From positions 37,542 to 101,541 of the forward strand of contig CAZVYG010000007.1 in NCBI GenBank assembly GCA_964631605.1: 64,000 bases of DNA, read 5' to 3'. Both the position numbers and the translations under genes were made by a program. Shown here piece by piece: positions 17,940 through 26,985 of the stretch. The notes under the pieces are model-generated. The model did no database searches. It saw nothing but the letters and a program-made list of their open reading frames with translations, and was not told the origin of the DNA. Position 1 is the first letter of the stretch. Each line of letters begins with the position of its first letter. The DNA comes from JARKQH01 sp964631605. Lineage in GTDB: Bacteria > Verrucomicrobiota > Verrucomicrobiia > Limisphaerales > UBA8199.

Positions 17940-19031
17940 TCACCTCAAACCGAAGATGTCCTCGTAGGCGTGCAGCGTGGCGGCGTAGAAGATCGGCAGC
18001 GTTACGAAAATGCCAACGATGCAGGCCAGCAAGCCAAGGGCGCTCAACAAGCCGGCAACGAACATGAGGGCAAAGATCGAAAGCCAATGCCTGGACACGA
18101 CCCGGAAGCTGACGCGCAGCGAGTCCATCGGCCCCAATTCAAGGTCCGCGCTCAAGGGCAGGGCGAAGACCAGACCGATGGCTACATAGACGAGGCCCAC
18201 CACGCCCAGGCACATCAAAACCAGGAAAACAACGTCTGGTGACTGCCCGCCCCGCATGGTTGCGAACCCGTAAACCGCCGCGGGGATCACGGAGAGGTAG
18301 ATCAGAACGGCCATCAACAGGAAGGTGCCGCACAGCCGCCAGAATGCCTTGCTGAACCCTGCAAAGGCATCCGCGATGCCCGCCGGCTCGCCGCGAATCA
18401 GCTTCAGATAAAAAACGTTGAGTCCGCCCAGCAGCGGACCCTGCAGGATCAGACTGGCAATGATGCCGAGCAACGGAATGAAACCGGCCGCCTGATTGCA
18501 GATCATGACCAGGAATGTGGCCCCAATCGCCAACCCAAGATTGGGTTTCACCGTCGCCCAGCCGCGGGAAATGCAACTGCCAATGTCAACGCGGTAGTCG
18601 CGCGCCAGAATCTCCCGCACCAGTTCGTCGGCATTCACCGGCACAGGGCGACGCCCGCGGCGCGCGCCGACCTGGAGCCCCTCGCTCAGCTTTTGCATGA
18701 AGATGGGCTTGCAGCCGGCGCACACATGGACTGTCCCATACTGGATCATGTCCTGCTTGCTGAACACGCGGTTGCACTCGGCGCACACTGCCTCGTCGGC
18801 GGACGCCGGAGCGGGAGCAGCGCCAAGGGGAGACTCCGAAGAAGGGGGTGCGGCGGCCGTGACGCCTGCCGGGCCTGCCGGGCTGAGCTCGCGGTAAGGC
18901 TGCCAATTGGCCAAGCCTTCGTGCCAGACCAGGGTGTCGGGTTGGATTCTTCCGGACCGGACGAGTTCCTGGAGCTGGGCATCATCAACCGGGCCGGCCT
19001 GCTGGCCGTTTTCAACATAATACCAGTTCAT
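17940..19031 (-). CDS. GYF_2-domain polytopic membrane protein
   Basis: A 363-residue protein. The N-terminus is a GYF_2 domain (MNWYYVENGQQAGPV, then GRIQPDTLVWHEGLANWQPY, about 1-48). A Pro/Ala linker follows, then a zinc-binding CxxC pair (CAECNRVFSKQDM...VCAGC, about 84-105), and a membrane region of about six helices with GYFATM-type turns (GLAIGATFLVMICNQAAGF onward). The start was set at the GYF domain; the open frame upstream has no recognisable protein. It is the promoter-proximal gene of the ten-gene minus-strand operon, and the 226 bases upstream separate it from a divergent gene. GYF_2 is thought to bind proline-rich peptides or act as an adaptor. Confidence 0.8.
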   Translation of the reverse strand: MNWYYVENGQQAGPVDDAQLQELVRSGRIQPDTLVWHEGLANWQPYRELSPAGPAGVTAAAPPSSESPLGAAPAPASADEAVCAECNRVFSKQDMIQYGTVHVCAGCKPIFMQKLSEGLQVGARRGRRPVPVNADELVREILARDYRVDIGSCISRGWATVKPNLGLAIGATFLVMICNQAAGFIPLLGIIASLILQGPLLGGLNVFYLKLIRGEPAGIADAFAGFSKAFWRLCGTFLLMAVLIYLSVIPAAVYGFATMRGGQSPDVVFLVLMCLGVVGLVYVAIGLVFALPLSADLELGPMDSLRVSFRVVSRHWLSIFALMFVAGLLSALGLLACIVGIFVTLPIFYAATLHAYEDIFGLR

Positions 19032-19257
19032 TGGCGTACGTGGAGGGAGCAAGGTTTGTTCCGTTTCAGTGTCGCGGTTTGCGGGTGCACGGCCTTCTTG
19101 TGCCACATCCCGCCGTCGCCTGGCAAAGTAATTTTTATTCGCTGAAACCCCTTGGACGACCGTTGGCAGGGCTTGTACTGTCCAATTTGCGTTCCCGGTA
19201 CCGCTAAAAAGAGTTGAAACGGCGGCCCAAGCCGCAAACACTCAGGCAGAACGAACT

Positions 19258-19752
19258 ATGAATCTGGATGAAGCACAACGCAGCAAACTAACCGAGTGGG
19301 TGGGGCAGGGACTCAAACTGTCGGAAATCCAGAATCGGCTGGCGACGGAACTGGGAGTTCGCCTGACCTATATGGAGGTCAGGTTGCTGGTGGATGATCT
19401 GAAGCTAACCCTCAAAGATGCCGAACCGTCCAAACCCGCGGTCACCGTTGTCCCGGGCGAACCCGCACGAAAAGGCGCTCAGCCGCCCGCAGGCGCCGCG
19501 CGACCTCAGGGCGTCCCCGCAGACGCACCCACGCCGGGCGGGGTTTCGGTCACCGTGGACCAGATTGCCAAACCCGGCGCCGTGGTGAGCGGCAAAGTCA
19601 CCTTCAGCGACGGCGTCCGAGCGGACTGGTATCTGGACCAGACGGGGCGCTTGGGGTTGGGCGGTTGCAAACCGGGATACCGGCCACCCGCCTCGGACAT
19701 GCCCGAGTTTCAGGCCGCCCTGGATGAGGAACTCACGCGAATGGGATTCTAA
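19258..19752 (+). CDS. Conserved hypothetical protein, HTH-like N-terminus
   Basis: A 164-residue soluble protein. The first ~50 residues are helical and look like a small helix-turn-helix (LTEWVGQGLKLSEIQNRLAT then LGVRLTYMEVRLLVDDLKL). A Pro/Ala-rich linker follows (about 55-95). The C-terminal part is compact and beta-rich (GVSVTVDQIAKPGAVVSGKV, WYLDQTGRLGLGG) with an acidic end (FQAALDEELTRMGF). I do not know a named family for it. Divergent from the MoxR operon and convergent with the kinase genes. Nothing decisive is visible in the 226 bases upstream. Confidence 0.65.
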   Translation: MNLDEAQRSKLTEWVGQGLKLSEIQNRLATELGVRLTYMEVRLLVDDLKLTLKDAEPSKPAVTVVPGEPARKGAQPPAGAARPQGVPADAPTPGGVSVTVDQIAKPGAVVSGKVTFSDGVRADWYLDQTGRLGLGGCKPGYRPPASDMPEFQAALDEELTRMGF

Positions 19753-19761
19753 TCCCCCCGC

Positions 19762-21408
19762 TCACTCTCGGGGTCCTGAGGATAGTCTCTTGCCCGCTCT
19801 GCCCGCAGCGAACACCCCCTTGATTTCCTGATCCGTCAACGCCCGGTTATACACGCTCACTTCGTCAATCAGGCCTTCGAAGAACAATATCGGCGGTTCG
19901 CTTTGAGCCCCGATGATGAAGGGATGGTCGTTGAGTGTATTGACAAGCTTGCCGCGGCGCCTGGCAGTTACGGTCCGCTTGCCATTCACGAAGGTCCTTA
20001 ATTCGACCTCGCCTGGGCTGCATTGTTCGAATACCCCCGCGACGTGGAGCCAGGTCCGAGGCGGAGGGGGCGTTCCAGTGTATGAAATCTCAAAGGCGGT
20101 CGGGTGGACCCGGTCGTCCACCGAAGGGTCGTTGAAATACAGCGCAATTCCCTCGGGCGAAAGCGCGACGGTGGGCTGTGTGTTCCCCTCAACCCGCCCA
20201 CGGTCCGAAAATAGACCTGCATAATAGGGAACCGGGCTGTGGTCCTGAAACCACAGCGCTATTGTCACCTGATTGGAGAAAGTCAAACAAGGACTCTTCG
20301 GAATGCGGACATAACCGTTCGTCCCGTTGAACTGGAAGGCTTTACCCACCATGCCTAGGGCAAAACCAACGTTCCCAATGAGAGTTCCGTGGTTATCACC
20401 CGCGCTGTCTCGCGCATCATCCTCCCCGCGCCACCAGGCAACCAGTCCCGGGGGCGCCGGGATCGGAGAAGCGGACGCCGGCCGTAACTTGCCGGACCAC
20501 GTTAACCACGCGGCCCCAACCGCAAGGAGGCTGGCTGCAATCCACATCCTTCCCAGCCGAAAGAATGGTCTCCACCGGTTCGCCCCAATCTGCTCGCCCC
20601 GCTGGATGCGCTCCAAATCGGCAAGCATTTCGCCGGCGGAGTGGTAGCGGCGACGAGCCGGCTCAGCGCATGCCCTCCCGATTACTCTCAGCAGTGCAGC
20701 GAGTGCGGGGGAAGGAGCTTTAGGCCACCTTGAGCAATCCCCGTAGTCGTGGCGGCTCAACCCTGTGCACGCCTCGAACAGGGCCATTCCCAGGGAATAG
20801 ATGTCCGCTTGAATCGTGCCGGGTCCCTCAGGAGGAATATAACCTTCTGTTCCGACAAACGACCTGGCTTCAGCAGTTTCAATGACCAACCCAACATCCC
20901 CAAGTTTTGGCCGCTTTTGGACAAAAAGAATATTGCTGGGCTTGACATCGCGATGAATGAGCCCCTGCCGGTGAAGCGATGCCAGCGCGGAGGCCAGGGC
21001 GATGCCCCACTCGACGCAGGACTCGGTCGGCAACACCTTGCGCCGCGCCAGTTCCACATCCAGTGTGTGAGGCACATAATCGGCGACGGCATCGCCCCCG
21101 TCACCGTTGGCATTGTCCGCCAACTCCATGGTGTAATAGAAGCCCTCGCCACCGTCGGCCTCGCCCAGTTCAAGAACCCTGATGAGTGATGGATGAACCT
21201 CAGCCAGGGCCTGGAATTTCCGCACGCCCGCCAACTCCCGTTCAAAGGGCCGCTGCTCGGGAAACGCGGTTCGCCGTATCACCTTTACGGCGCGGCACAC
21301 CCCCGAATTGTGCCGCGCCAGCCAGACCTCGCCATAACCGCCGGCGCCAATTTGGCGTAGCAACTCGTAACCGGGTGGAAATCTTCTTTCTTCCGAGGGT
21401 GACACCAT
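19762..21408 (-). CDS. Ser/Thr protein kinase with one membrane helix and C-terminal LamG domain
   Basis: A 548-residue receptor-type kinase. The glycine loop is GAGGYGEVW (21-29), the ATP Lys lies in RAVKVIRR (42), the catalytic loop is HRDVKPSNI (152-160), and the Mg loop is DVG (171-173) instead of DFG. An activation segment with GTEGYIPPEGPG follows. A single membrane helix is at ~288-304. The outer part (about 320-540) is a concanavalin-like LamG domain (GLVAWWRGEDDARDSAGDNH, FEGLIDEVSVYNRALTDQEI). It is the second of two tandem paralogues and lies 105 bases downstream of the other. The layout suggests extracellular ligand sensing coupled to phosphorylation. The ligand and target are unknown. 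Confidence 0.88.
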   Translation of the reverse strand: MVSPSEERRFPPGYELLRQIGAGGYGEVWLARHNSGVCRAVKVIRRTAFPEQRPFERELAGVRKFQALAEVHPSLIRVLELGEADGGEGFYYTMELADNANGDGGDAVADYVPHTLDVELARRKVLPTESCVEWGIALASALASLHRQGLIHRDVKPSNILFVQKRPKLGDVGLVIETAEARSFVGTEGYIPPEGPGTIQADIYSLGMALFEACTGLSRHDYGDCSRWPKAPSPALAALLRVIGRACAEPARRRYHSAGEMLADLERIQRGEQIGANRWRPFFRLGRMWIAASLLAVGAAWLTWSGKLRPASASPIPAPPGLVAWWRGEDDARDSAGDNHGTLIGNVGFALGMVGKAFQFNGTNGYVRIPKSPCLTFSNQVTIALWFQDHSPVPYYAGLFSDRGRVEGNTQPTVALSPEGIALYFNDPSVDDRVHPTAFEISYTGTPPPPRTWLHVAGVFEQCSPGEVELRTFVNGKRTVTARRRGKLVNTLNDHPFIIGAQSEPPILFFEGLIDEVSVYNRALTDQEIKGVFAAGRAGKRLSSGPRE

Positions 21409-21513
21409 TCTGAAATACGCCGTCGAATCAATGCTTCAACATCAGCGCGCGCAGGGTATTTATCCCTTCCGGCTTGAGGTTTCAAGCACGATCGTGGCCA
21501 ATTTAATCTGCGC

Positions 21514-23169
21514 TCACTTGTGCGCAAGCCTCTTGCCGGCATTCCCGCTCGACGCCAGCATCAGAACCTCAAGCCCGTCCAGTGCCCGCGTATAAATGGC
21601 AAGTTCATCAAGAAGTTTTGCAGAGAAATAGTTGTATCCGGACCTTGGGTCCACCTGGGCGCCGATGTGGATAACCTCTTCCGAGTCCTGAAGATGAATA
21701 ACCTCGGGACCGCGCCGGTACTTCACCGGTTCCGGCACTCCATCAATAAAAAACTCAGGATCCGCAGCGCCTTCCCGAACCACGACCGCACAATGGTGCC
21801 AATTGAGGTCCGCGATACGCCCGGCGCCCCGCCATCCACACGCGAAATGGAAGGCCAGGCAATAATCGCTGCTGGCGCCGTTGAGACTGACCGAGAACGC
21901 CGTTCGCCCCGCCGTCCAGTCGCCCCCCTGTTCGATAATGTAGCACGGCGCATCCAGTTCCTCGCGTTTAACCCAAAACTCGATGGTCATGGCCTTGGCC
22001 GACCGCAGCGTCTCCATCGCAGGCACTTCCAGGAAACTCTTGTTCGCCCCGAACGCCAGTGCCTTGCCGATCTTGCCCCGCGCAAATCCAACCCGGTTGC
22101 AGCGGGTTTCGATCAGTTGGAGGGAAGAGCAGCGCACGTCATCTTCGCCGCGCCACCAGGCAACAAGGTCGGCCGGGGCGGGAACCGCGCCTTTCGGAAT
22201 CGGTGGCTCCCGCCTCTGCATCCAGGCAACCCAGAGCCAGGCTAACGCGGCTATGCAGAGCAAACTTGCCAGGACCATGCTCCCCATGAGAAGCCGGACA
22301 TGCCTTGGGTCGCACGACCGTACAGCTTTTCCTTCCTTCAGTCGCTGCAGGTCGGCCAGAAGTTCTCGCGCCGAACGGTAACGCTGCCGTGGATTGGTGC
22401 GGCAGCACCTGACGACGACACGGTTGAGTTCAAGGATTTCGCGGCTGTGAATGGTTTTGTCGAGCAGCGTCGGCAGTTCCGGGAACTTCTGCCGGTCTTT
22501 GCCCGTGCTGGTTTCGTAAAGCACTTTGCCCAACGAATAAATGTCGGCCTGAGCTGTGCCGGGGCCTTCAGGTGGGATGAATCCCTCGGTTCCGACGTAA
22601 GAACGGGCTGCCGCGGTTTGGGCCACAAGACCGGCATCCGCCAGCTTGGGCCGGCCGCCTACGAAAAGGATGTTGGAGGGCTTGACGTCCCGGTGAACCA
22701 GGCCGTGGGCATGCAAAAAGCCGAGCGCGGAACCAATGGCCAGACCCAGTTCCACACAACGCGAAACCGGCAGACGATGGTCTCGGCCAAGCTCCTGGGC
22801 AAGTGTGTGAGGACAATAGCAATCCGGGTCCACGTTCTGGCCGGAAGCGATGTCATCGGCCAGCTCCATCGCGTAATACACCATGCCCGATCGGCATTCC
22901 GTGCCAATTTCGAGAATTCGAGTCAGGCCCTCGTGCGCCCGGGACAGCGGTTCAAAAGCCCGCACCCCGCTGAGTTCGCGTTCGATGGCCCTGCTGGCGG
23001 ATTGAGACACGCGAAGAATTTTCACCGCCGCCCACCTCCCGGCTGCGTCCCGAGCCAGCCACACTTCCCCATAACTTCCCCGGCCAATCAGGCGCACCAG
23101 GCGATAGCCTGGAACCTCAGGGAAAGGGTCGGGCGAATCAGGGTTCTCCGGGGAGGATGCTGCGCCCAT
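21514..23169 (-). CDS. Ser/Thr protein kinase with one membrane helix and C-terminal LamG domain (paralogue)
   Basis: A 551-residue paralogue of the downstream gene with the same layout. The glycine loop is GRGSYGEVW (29-37), the ATP Lys is in AAVKILR (50), the catalytic loop is HRDVKPSNI (159-167), and the Mg loop is DAG (178-180) instead of DFG. GTEGFIPPEGPG follows. The membrane helix is at about 296-316 and a LamG-like region at about 330-545 (LVAWWRGEDDVRCSSLQL, AKLLDELAIYTRALDGLEV). The catalytic Asp, Lys and Mg-binding Asp are present, so it may be active despite the Phe-to-Ala change. The LamG is more diverged from typical ones than that of its paralogue. It is first of the pair in transcription order. 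Confidence 0.88.
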   Translation of the reverse strand: MGAASSPENPDSPDPFPEVPGYRLVRLIGRGSYGEVWLARDAAGRWAAVKILRVSQSASRAIERELSGVRAFEPLSRAHEGLTRILEIGTECRSGMVYYAMELADDIASGQNVDPDCYCPHTLAQELGRDHRLPVSRCVELGLAIGSALGFLHAHGLVHRDVKPSNILFVGGRPKLADAGLVAQTAAARSYVGTEGFIPPEGPGTAQADIYSLGKVLYETSTGKDRQKFPELPTLLDKTIHSREILELNRVVVRCCRTNPRQRYRSARELLADLQRLKEGKAVRSCDPRHVRLLMGSMVLASLLCIAALAWLWVAWMQRREPPIPKGAVPAPADLVAWWRGEDDVRCSSLQLIETRCNRVGFARGKIGKALAFGANKSFLEVPAMETLRSAKAMTIEFWVKREELDAPCYIIEQGGDWTAGRTAFSVSLNGASSDYCLAFHFACGWRGAGRIADLNWHHCAVVVREGAADPEFFIDGVPEPVKYRRGPEVIHLQDSEEVIHIGAQVDPRSGYNYFSAKLLDELAIYTRALDGLEVLMLASSGNAGKRLAHK

Positions 23170-23223
23170 AAACCTTGCTGATCTGACAAAACGCGGAACG
23201 GGGGCTGGGGAGGGATACGCCCT

Positions 23224-25992
23224 TCAGGGCCGGCGTGGTTTCCCCGGCCCTGGCTGCGCTTCGAGCGACTCTTTGGAAGCGGCAGACGGAGCCGATTCTG
23301 CACTTCGCCTGCTGGCGACAAACAGCCACGCCGAAAGCAGGACGCCGAGCAGCACCGCCGCAGCGCTCACGTACAGACCGTAATAGGAAGGTTCAAAACG
23401 AAACGCCACCTCGTGCGTCCCAGCCGGCAAATAAACACCGCGCATAATGAAATTGGCGCGCAGCAGCGGCTCAGGCTTGCCGTCCACATACACCTTCCAG
23501 TTCGATTCGAAACGATCATTCAACAACAAAACGGACGAGGCGTTTGCCTCGGCTTTCAGCACAATGTCTTTGGGTGCGTAACTCACGAATGAGACGGTCC
23601 CGGGCGGCGAGTTGGTGGCCGTTGGAGGCGATGCCGGCGGCGGCGTGGCCAATAACACGGTCGTCGAAGGGTCAAAGGCTGGATCTACCAGCCGGGCCAG
23701 GGCGGCCTGATCGTTGGTAACCACCTGCCAGTTCGTGTACAGCTTGGCACGGGGCAGGGCGCCGGTGAATTCGAACAAGGCAAACGGACCGTTGGTTGCA
23801 GGCGCGGCGGTAAGTTCGTCAAGGCGCATCGGGCGTTCAATCCCGGGTTTGGGCACGATTTGGAAGCGTTCGGCGATGCGGAACCGTTGCTGGCCGGGAT
23901 CCACCTGCTGGTTCAAAAACCCGAGATAATCCGCCGGCCCCAACAGGTAACGGGTATTGGTCAATTGCCAGCGGCGGGGCACCAGCCTTGGCACCTCCGC
24001 CATATTCTTGGGTTGGAGCGCCTGTTCGAAGGCCAGCAGGTCCTCGGGCATGCGCGGCAATTGCACAATGTCCAGCGATTGGATGTTGTAATATAGGAAA
24101 TGGTGTTGAGCCCACTCGATGCGGTAAAGGTCGCGGACGAGTTCCAGTTCCGGGGGCGACTGGAGCACCTGTCCGATCCAGTCGGGAAGGATTGCCACGC
24201 GCTGTTCGTAGGGTTTCTGCCGAAGACGATCAATAATCGGGTTGGTGGCGTATTTCTGCTTATAGTCCCACGTAATAATCCAGGGGAGGTTTGCCCGGCC
24301 CAGGTCGGCGATGACGAACGCGCCCACCAGGATGGCCCCCCATCGGGAGCGCGGTCCGGCGAATGCGCCGCTTAAGAGCAGGGTGACCAGCGCGACCGCC
24401 AGCACCAGCGTTAAAATAAACCAACCGACCTGGGTGACACTGAACCGCGCGATGGTTTCCGCTGTGGCGGGGTCGAAACGGACCGTTTGGAGGTAGCGCA
24501 CCACGTCCTCCCGGCTGGAGCTGTAAATCAGCCAGCCCAGCACGCTCGCCCCGATGCTCCCCAGGCACAGTAGCGTCCAGCGCCGGTCAAACCCCCGTAC
24601 CTGGCGCCACCAGCCCTGCACCGTCGCCGCAATGCCTTGTTTGGCAGGCTGGGCCTCGATGACATATCGCTGCCACAATCCATGCAGCCCGTAGGCGAAA
24701 AGAACCACCAGCGAATAATCCACAATATGCAGAAACTTCGCCGGATTTCGAATCGTGGAAAAGTAAGGCAGCATGTAAAGGAACTGGTAGAAGGGCGCGA
24801 ACCGGCCAAAAGCCAGCAACAGGGAAATCAGTGCCACCACGGACCAGAACCCAATCCACCGCCGTTGCTCCAGTGGGAACACGGAGTCCTTCTTCCGCAA
24901 ACCCTGGGCGGTTGCCCACAAAGCCACCAGCACCACCATCACTCCGGCGTAATTGCCTCCGCCGGTAAAGCGTAAAAACCCCGCCGGGGGTTGGCCCTGT
25001 TGGCCGCTGGCGAAATAGCGGTCCCAGGCTGGGTCGCGGCCCACGGCGCCCCAGTAGTTTCCCCCGCTGTAGGCTTTCTGCAGGGAGGGAGGCAGCAGCG
25101 CCGGCGTATCCATCCGGTAACCAAACAGCCCCGGGATGATCAGTCCCAGCGCCTCGCGTTTTGGCAGACTCCATTGCGTCGCCCAGTCCCACCGTTGCTC
25201 CTTGGTTCGCAGGTCCTGCTCAGTGCCGGCCACGCCCTGAATCTGTGTCGCAACCAGCACAATCACGGTCTGGGCCGCCACCAACGCGGCGAACACAGCC
25301 ACCGCGGCCACTTGGAGCGCCCCCTTGGCCAGGTTGGCTGCCCGGGAGCCCTCGGCGGTCCAAGCTTGGTACATCATGAACGCCGCCGTGTACAGGCTGA
25401 AAATCGCACCAATGTCCGCCCCCTCCATGACCCCCATGCCGACCGCGGCTCCAGCCACAGCCACCCGCAGCCAGCGGCGGCGCGCTGAAGGGTCCGCCAC
25501 CGCCGCCAAAGCAAGGAAGTTCATGCCGATGGTAATGGCATGCGCCGCCACTCCCCAGGCGGCCGCGGAGAAAAAGCCGGAATTCAGCGTGGCCGCCAGC
25601 GCCCCGGCGACACAGGCGACCGGTTGAAACCGCAACTGGCGGAAAAAGCACCAGGCTCCCAGACCCAGGATAAGCAGGGCGACGGGCGCATAGAGTTTGG
25701 AGAACAGCACCGGCTTCAGCAGCCACAGCATCAGGTATGTGATATTCGGCAGGGCGCCGCTCTCCCGATAACCCAGGGTGTTGAGATCCTGCCAGCCGCC
25801 CGTAAAGGTGTACGGCACGGCATGCGACTGCGAACTTAGGGTCCCAAGCGGGCCGTCGTTGGAAAATACCGTGTGTCCCGGCACAAGCCCGTTCCGGAAC
25901 AACAACGCCAGAACCACCACCAGCAGCAATAAAGTCATTACAAACAGCCTGGGCCAATTGTTGTCTGCCGCCCGGTTTTTCAAGGAATCCAT
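23224..25992 (-). CDS. YfhO-like polytopic membrane protein (GT-C-like)
   Basis: A 922-residue protein with about a dozen membrane helices in the N-terminal two thirds, a soluble region, and a final helix (SAAAVLLGVLLSAWLFVASR). It matches the YfhO family: an early loop FSNDGPLGTLSSQSHA, a YREG-like region (LNTLGYRESGALPN), and the late beta-rich region KDIVLKAEANASSVLLLNDR with FESNWKVYVDGKPEP. The family is thought to be a GT-C-like transferase that decorates cell wall or lipoteichoic glycans in Gram-positives; the role in Verrucomicrobia is not established. ATG at 25992 was chosen; a TTG lies 15 bases upstream. Envelope-glycan genes follow in the same neighbourhood. Confidence 0.85.
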   Translation of the reverse strand: MDSLKNRAADNNWPRLFVMTLLLLVVVLALLFRNGLVPGHTVFSNDGPLGTLSSQSHAVPYTFTGGWQDLNTLGYRESGALPNITYLMLWLLKPVLFSKLYAPVALLILGLGAWCFFRQLRFQPVACVAGALAATLNSGFFSAAAWGVAAHAITIGMNFLALAAVADPSARRRWLRVAVAGAAVGMGVMEGADIGAIFSLYTAAFMMYQAWTAEGSRAANLAKGALQVAAVAVFAALVAAQTVIVLVATQIQGVAGTEQDLRTKEQRWDWATQWSLPKREALGLIIPGLFGYRMDTPALLPPSLQKAYSGGNYWGAVGRDPAWDRYFASGQQGQPPAGFLRFTGGGNYAGVMVVLVALWATAQGLRKKDSVFPLEQRRWIGFWSVVALISLLLAFGRFAPFYQFLYMLPYFSTIRNPAKFLHIVDYSLVVLFAYGLHGLWQRYVIEAQPAKQGIAATVQGWWRQVRGFDRRWTLLCLGSIGASVLGWLIYSSSREDVVRYLQTVRFDPATAETIARFSVTQVGWFILTLVLAVALVTLLLSGAFAGPRSRWGAILVGAFVIADLGRANLPWIITWDYKQKYATNPIIDRLRQKPYEQRVAILPDWIGQVLQSPPELELVRDLYRIEWAQHHFLYYNIQSLDIVQLPRMPEDLLAFEQALQPKNMAEVPRLVPRRWQLTNTRYLLGPADYLGFLNQQVDPGQQRFRIAERFQIVPKPGIERPMRLDELTAAPATNGPFALFEFTGALPRAKLYTNWQVVTNDQAALARLVDPAFDPSTTVLLATPPPASPPTATNSPPGTVSFVSYAPKDIVLKAEANASSVLLLNDRFESNWKVYVDGKPEPLLRANFIMRGVYLPAGTHEVAFRFEPSYYGLYVSAAAVLLGVLLSAWLFVASRRSAESAPSAASKESLEAQPGPGKPRRP

Positions 25993-26143
25993 ATTGTGTA
26001 AAGTCAAAGGGTCTGTTTGGAGGAGTCAAGCCCAAGGTTCATGTGGCTGGTGAGGCAAGCGGTCGTAACGCGAGCATTGGTGGCTTCAGAACTCGGGGCG
26101 CTCGCGTCCCCCGGCAGGTTCCCTCGGCACTGAGGCGGGGCCA

Positions 26144-26812
26144 TTATTTCGCCTTTATGCACAGAATTGCGGCGGCTCGGGCGGGAACCCACCGCGTAAA
26201 TAGAAAATGCCCAGCCAGAGACACCAAGCTCCAGAGAGCTGCAGGCTTCCATCTAATGCGGTGGTATTCGCCTCGAAGACATTTCGGTCCCAGCGCCCCT
26301 ACCACCCGGTAACCCAAAGCTCTCATCTCCGCGCAATCCCAACCCGACAGATGCTCCTGCAGATCGCTTTGCTCTGCATGGCGCTGGGGAAGAAAACCGT
26401 TGGGAGTGAGTAGCACCACGCGTCTTGCGGCGATGCGTTCCATGGATTGCAGCAATGCCAGACCTTCTGCTTTCCTCAGATGTTCGATCAGGTCCAGCGC
26501 CACACAGGCGTCGAACTCGTTCTCCCGAAACATATCTCCCAGCTTCCGCACATCCCCCAGGACCAGACAGTCATGCGTCGCATCCCGCCGCGCCGCCATC
26601 ACATTGGGTTCGTATCCGTCAATCCCCACCAGCCGGTCGAATCCAAAATGCTTGAGATTCGAGCCGGGGCCGCAGCCCACGTCCAGCGCCGACCTGCAGC
26701 CGCGGAGGGCAGAGCGAATCTGAAGCAAGGTCACGACGCTCGAGGGAGGCAGGCCCCGCGTGAGCAGGGTCCGCACCAGAGAGATTCGACCGGTTCGCAT
26801 GTCGGGACGCAT
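26144..26812 (-). CDS. Class I SAM-dependent methyltransferase
   Basis: A soluble 222-residue methyltransferase. Motif I is ALDVGCGPGSNLKHF, the acidic motif II is LVGIDGYEPNV, and the later motif is VLGDVRKL and FDACVALDLIEHL. There is no N-terminal signal. A second Met 12 bases inside (MRTGRIS) could be the start. It lies upstream of the YfhO-like gene and divergent from a pseudopilin. The substrate is unknown; it may modify an envelope glycan precursor, but no zinc domain or partner supports that specifically. Confidence 0.75.
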   Translation of the reverse strand: MRPDMRTGRISLVRTLLTRGLPPSSVVTLLQIRSALRGCRSALDVGCGPGSNLKHFGFDRLVGIDGYEPNVMAARRDATHDCLVLGDVRKLGDMFRENEFDACVALDLIEHLRKAEGLALLQSMERIAARRVVLLTPNGFLPQRHAEQSDLQEHLSGWDCAEMRALGYRVVGALGPKCLRGEYHRIRWKPAALWSLVSLAGHFLFTRWVPARAAAILCIKAK

Positions 26813-26942
26813 TGTGCCGAAGAGGGCGAAACCATGGCAAGGCGGGAAAGCACCGGAAGGCCGAAAAGAGCAGGCAGCCTGCGGACGGGCCCGGGTTCGG
26901 GGCTGCGCGGCCTCCGACTCCGATATCAGCTTGGAAAACTGT

Positions 26943-26972
26943 TTGACACTTGGCGGTGCCGGCGGCAGAATA
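26943..26972 (+). promoter_or_regulatory. Candidate sigma-70 promoter for the second pseudopilin
   Basis: TTGACA at 26943-26948 and AGAATA at 26967-26972 with an 18-base spacer. The gap to the ATG at 26986 is very short (about 13 bases), so transcription would give an almost leaderless message. The -10 match is only moderate. Confidence 0.25.
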
Positions 26973-26985
26973 AACTGGATTCAAG

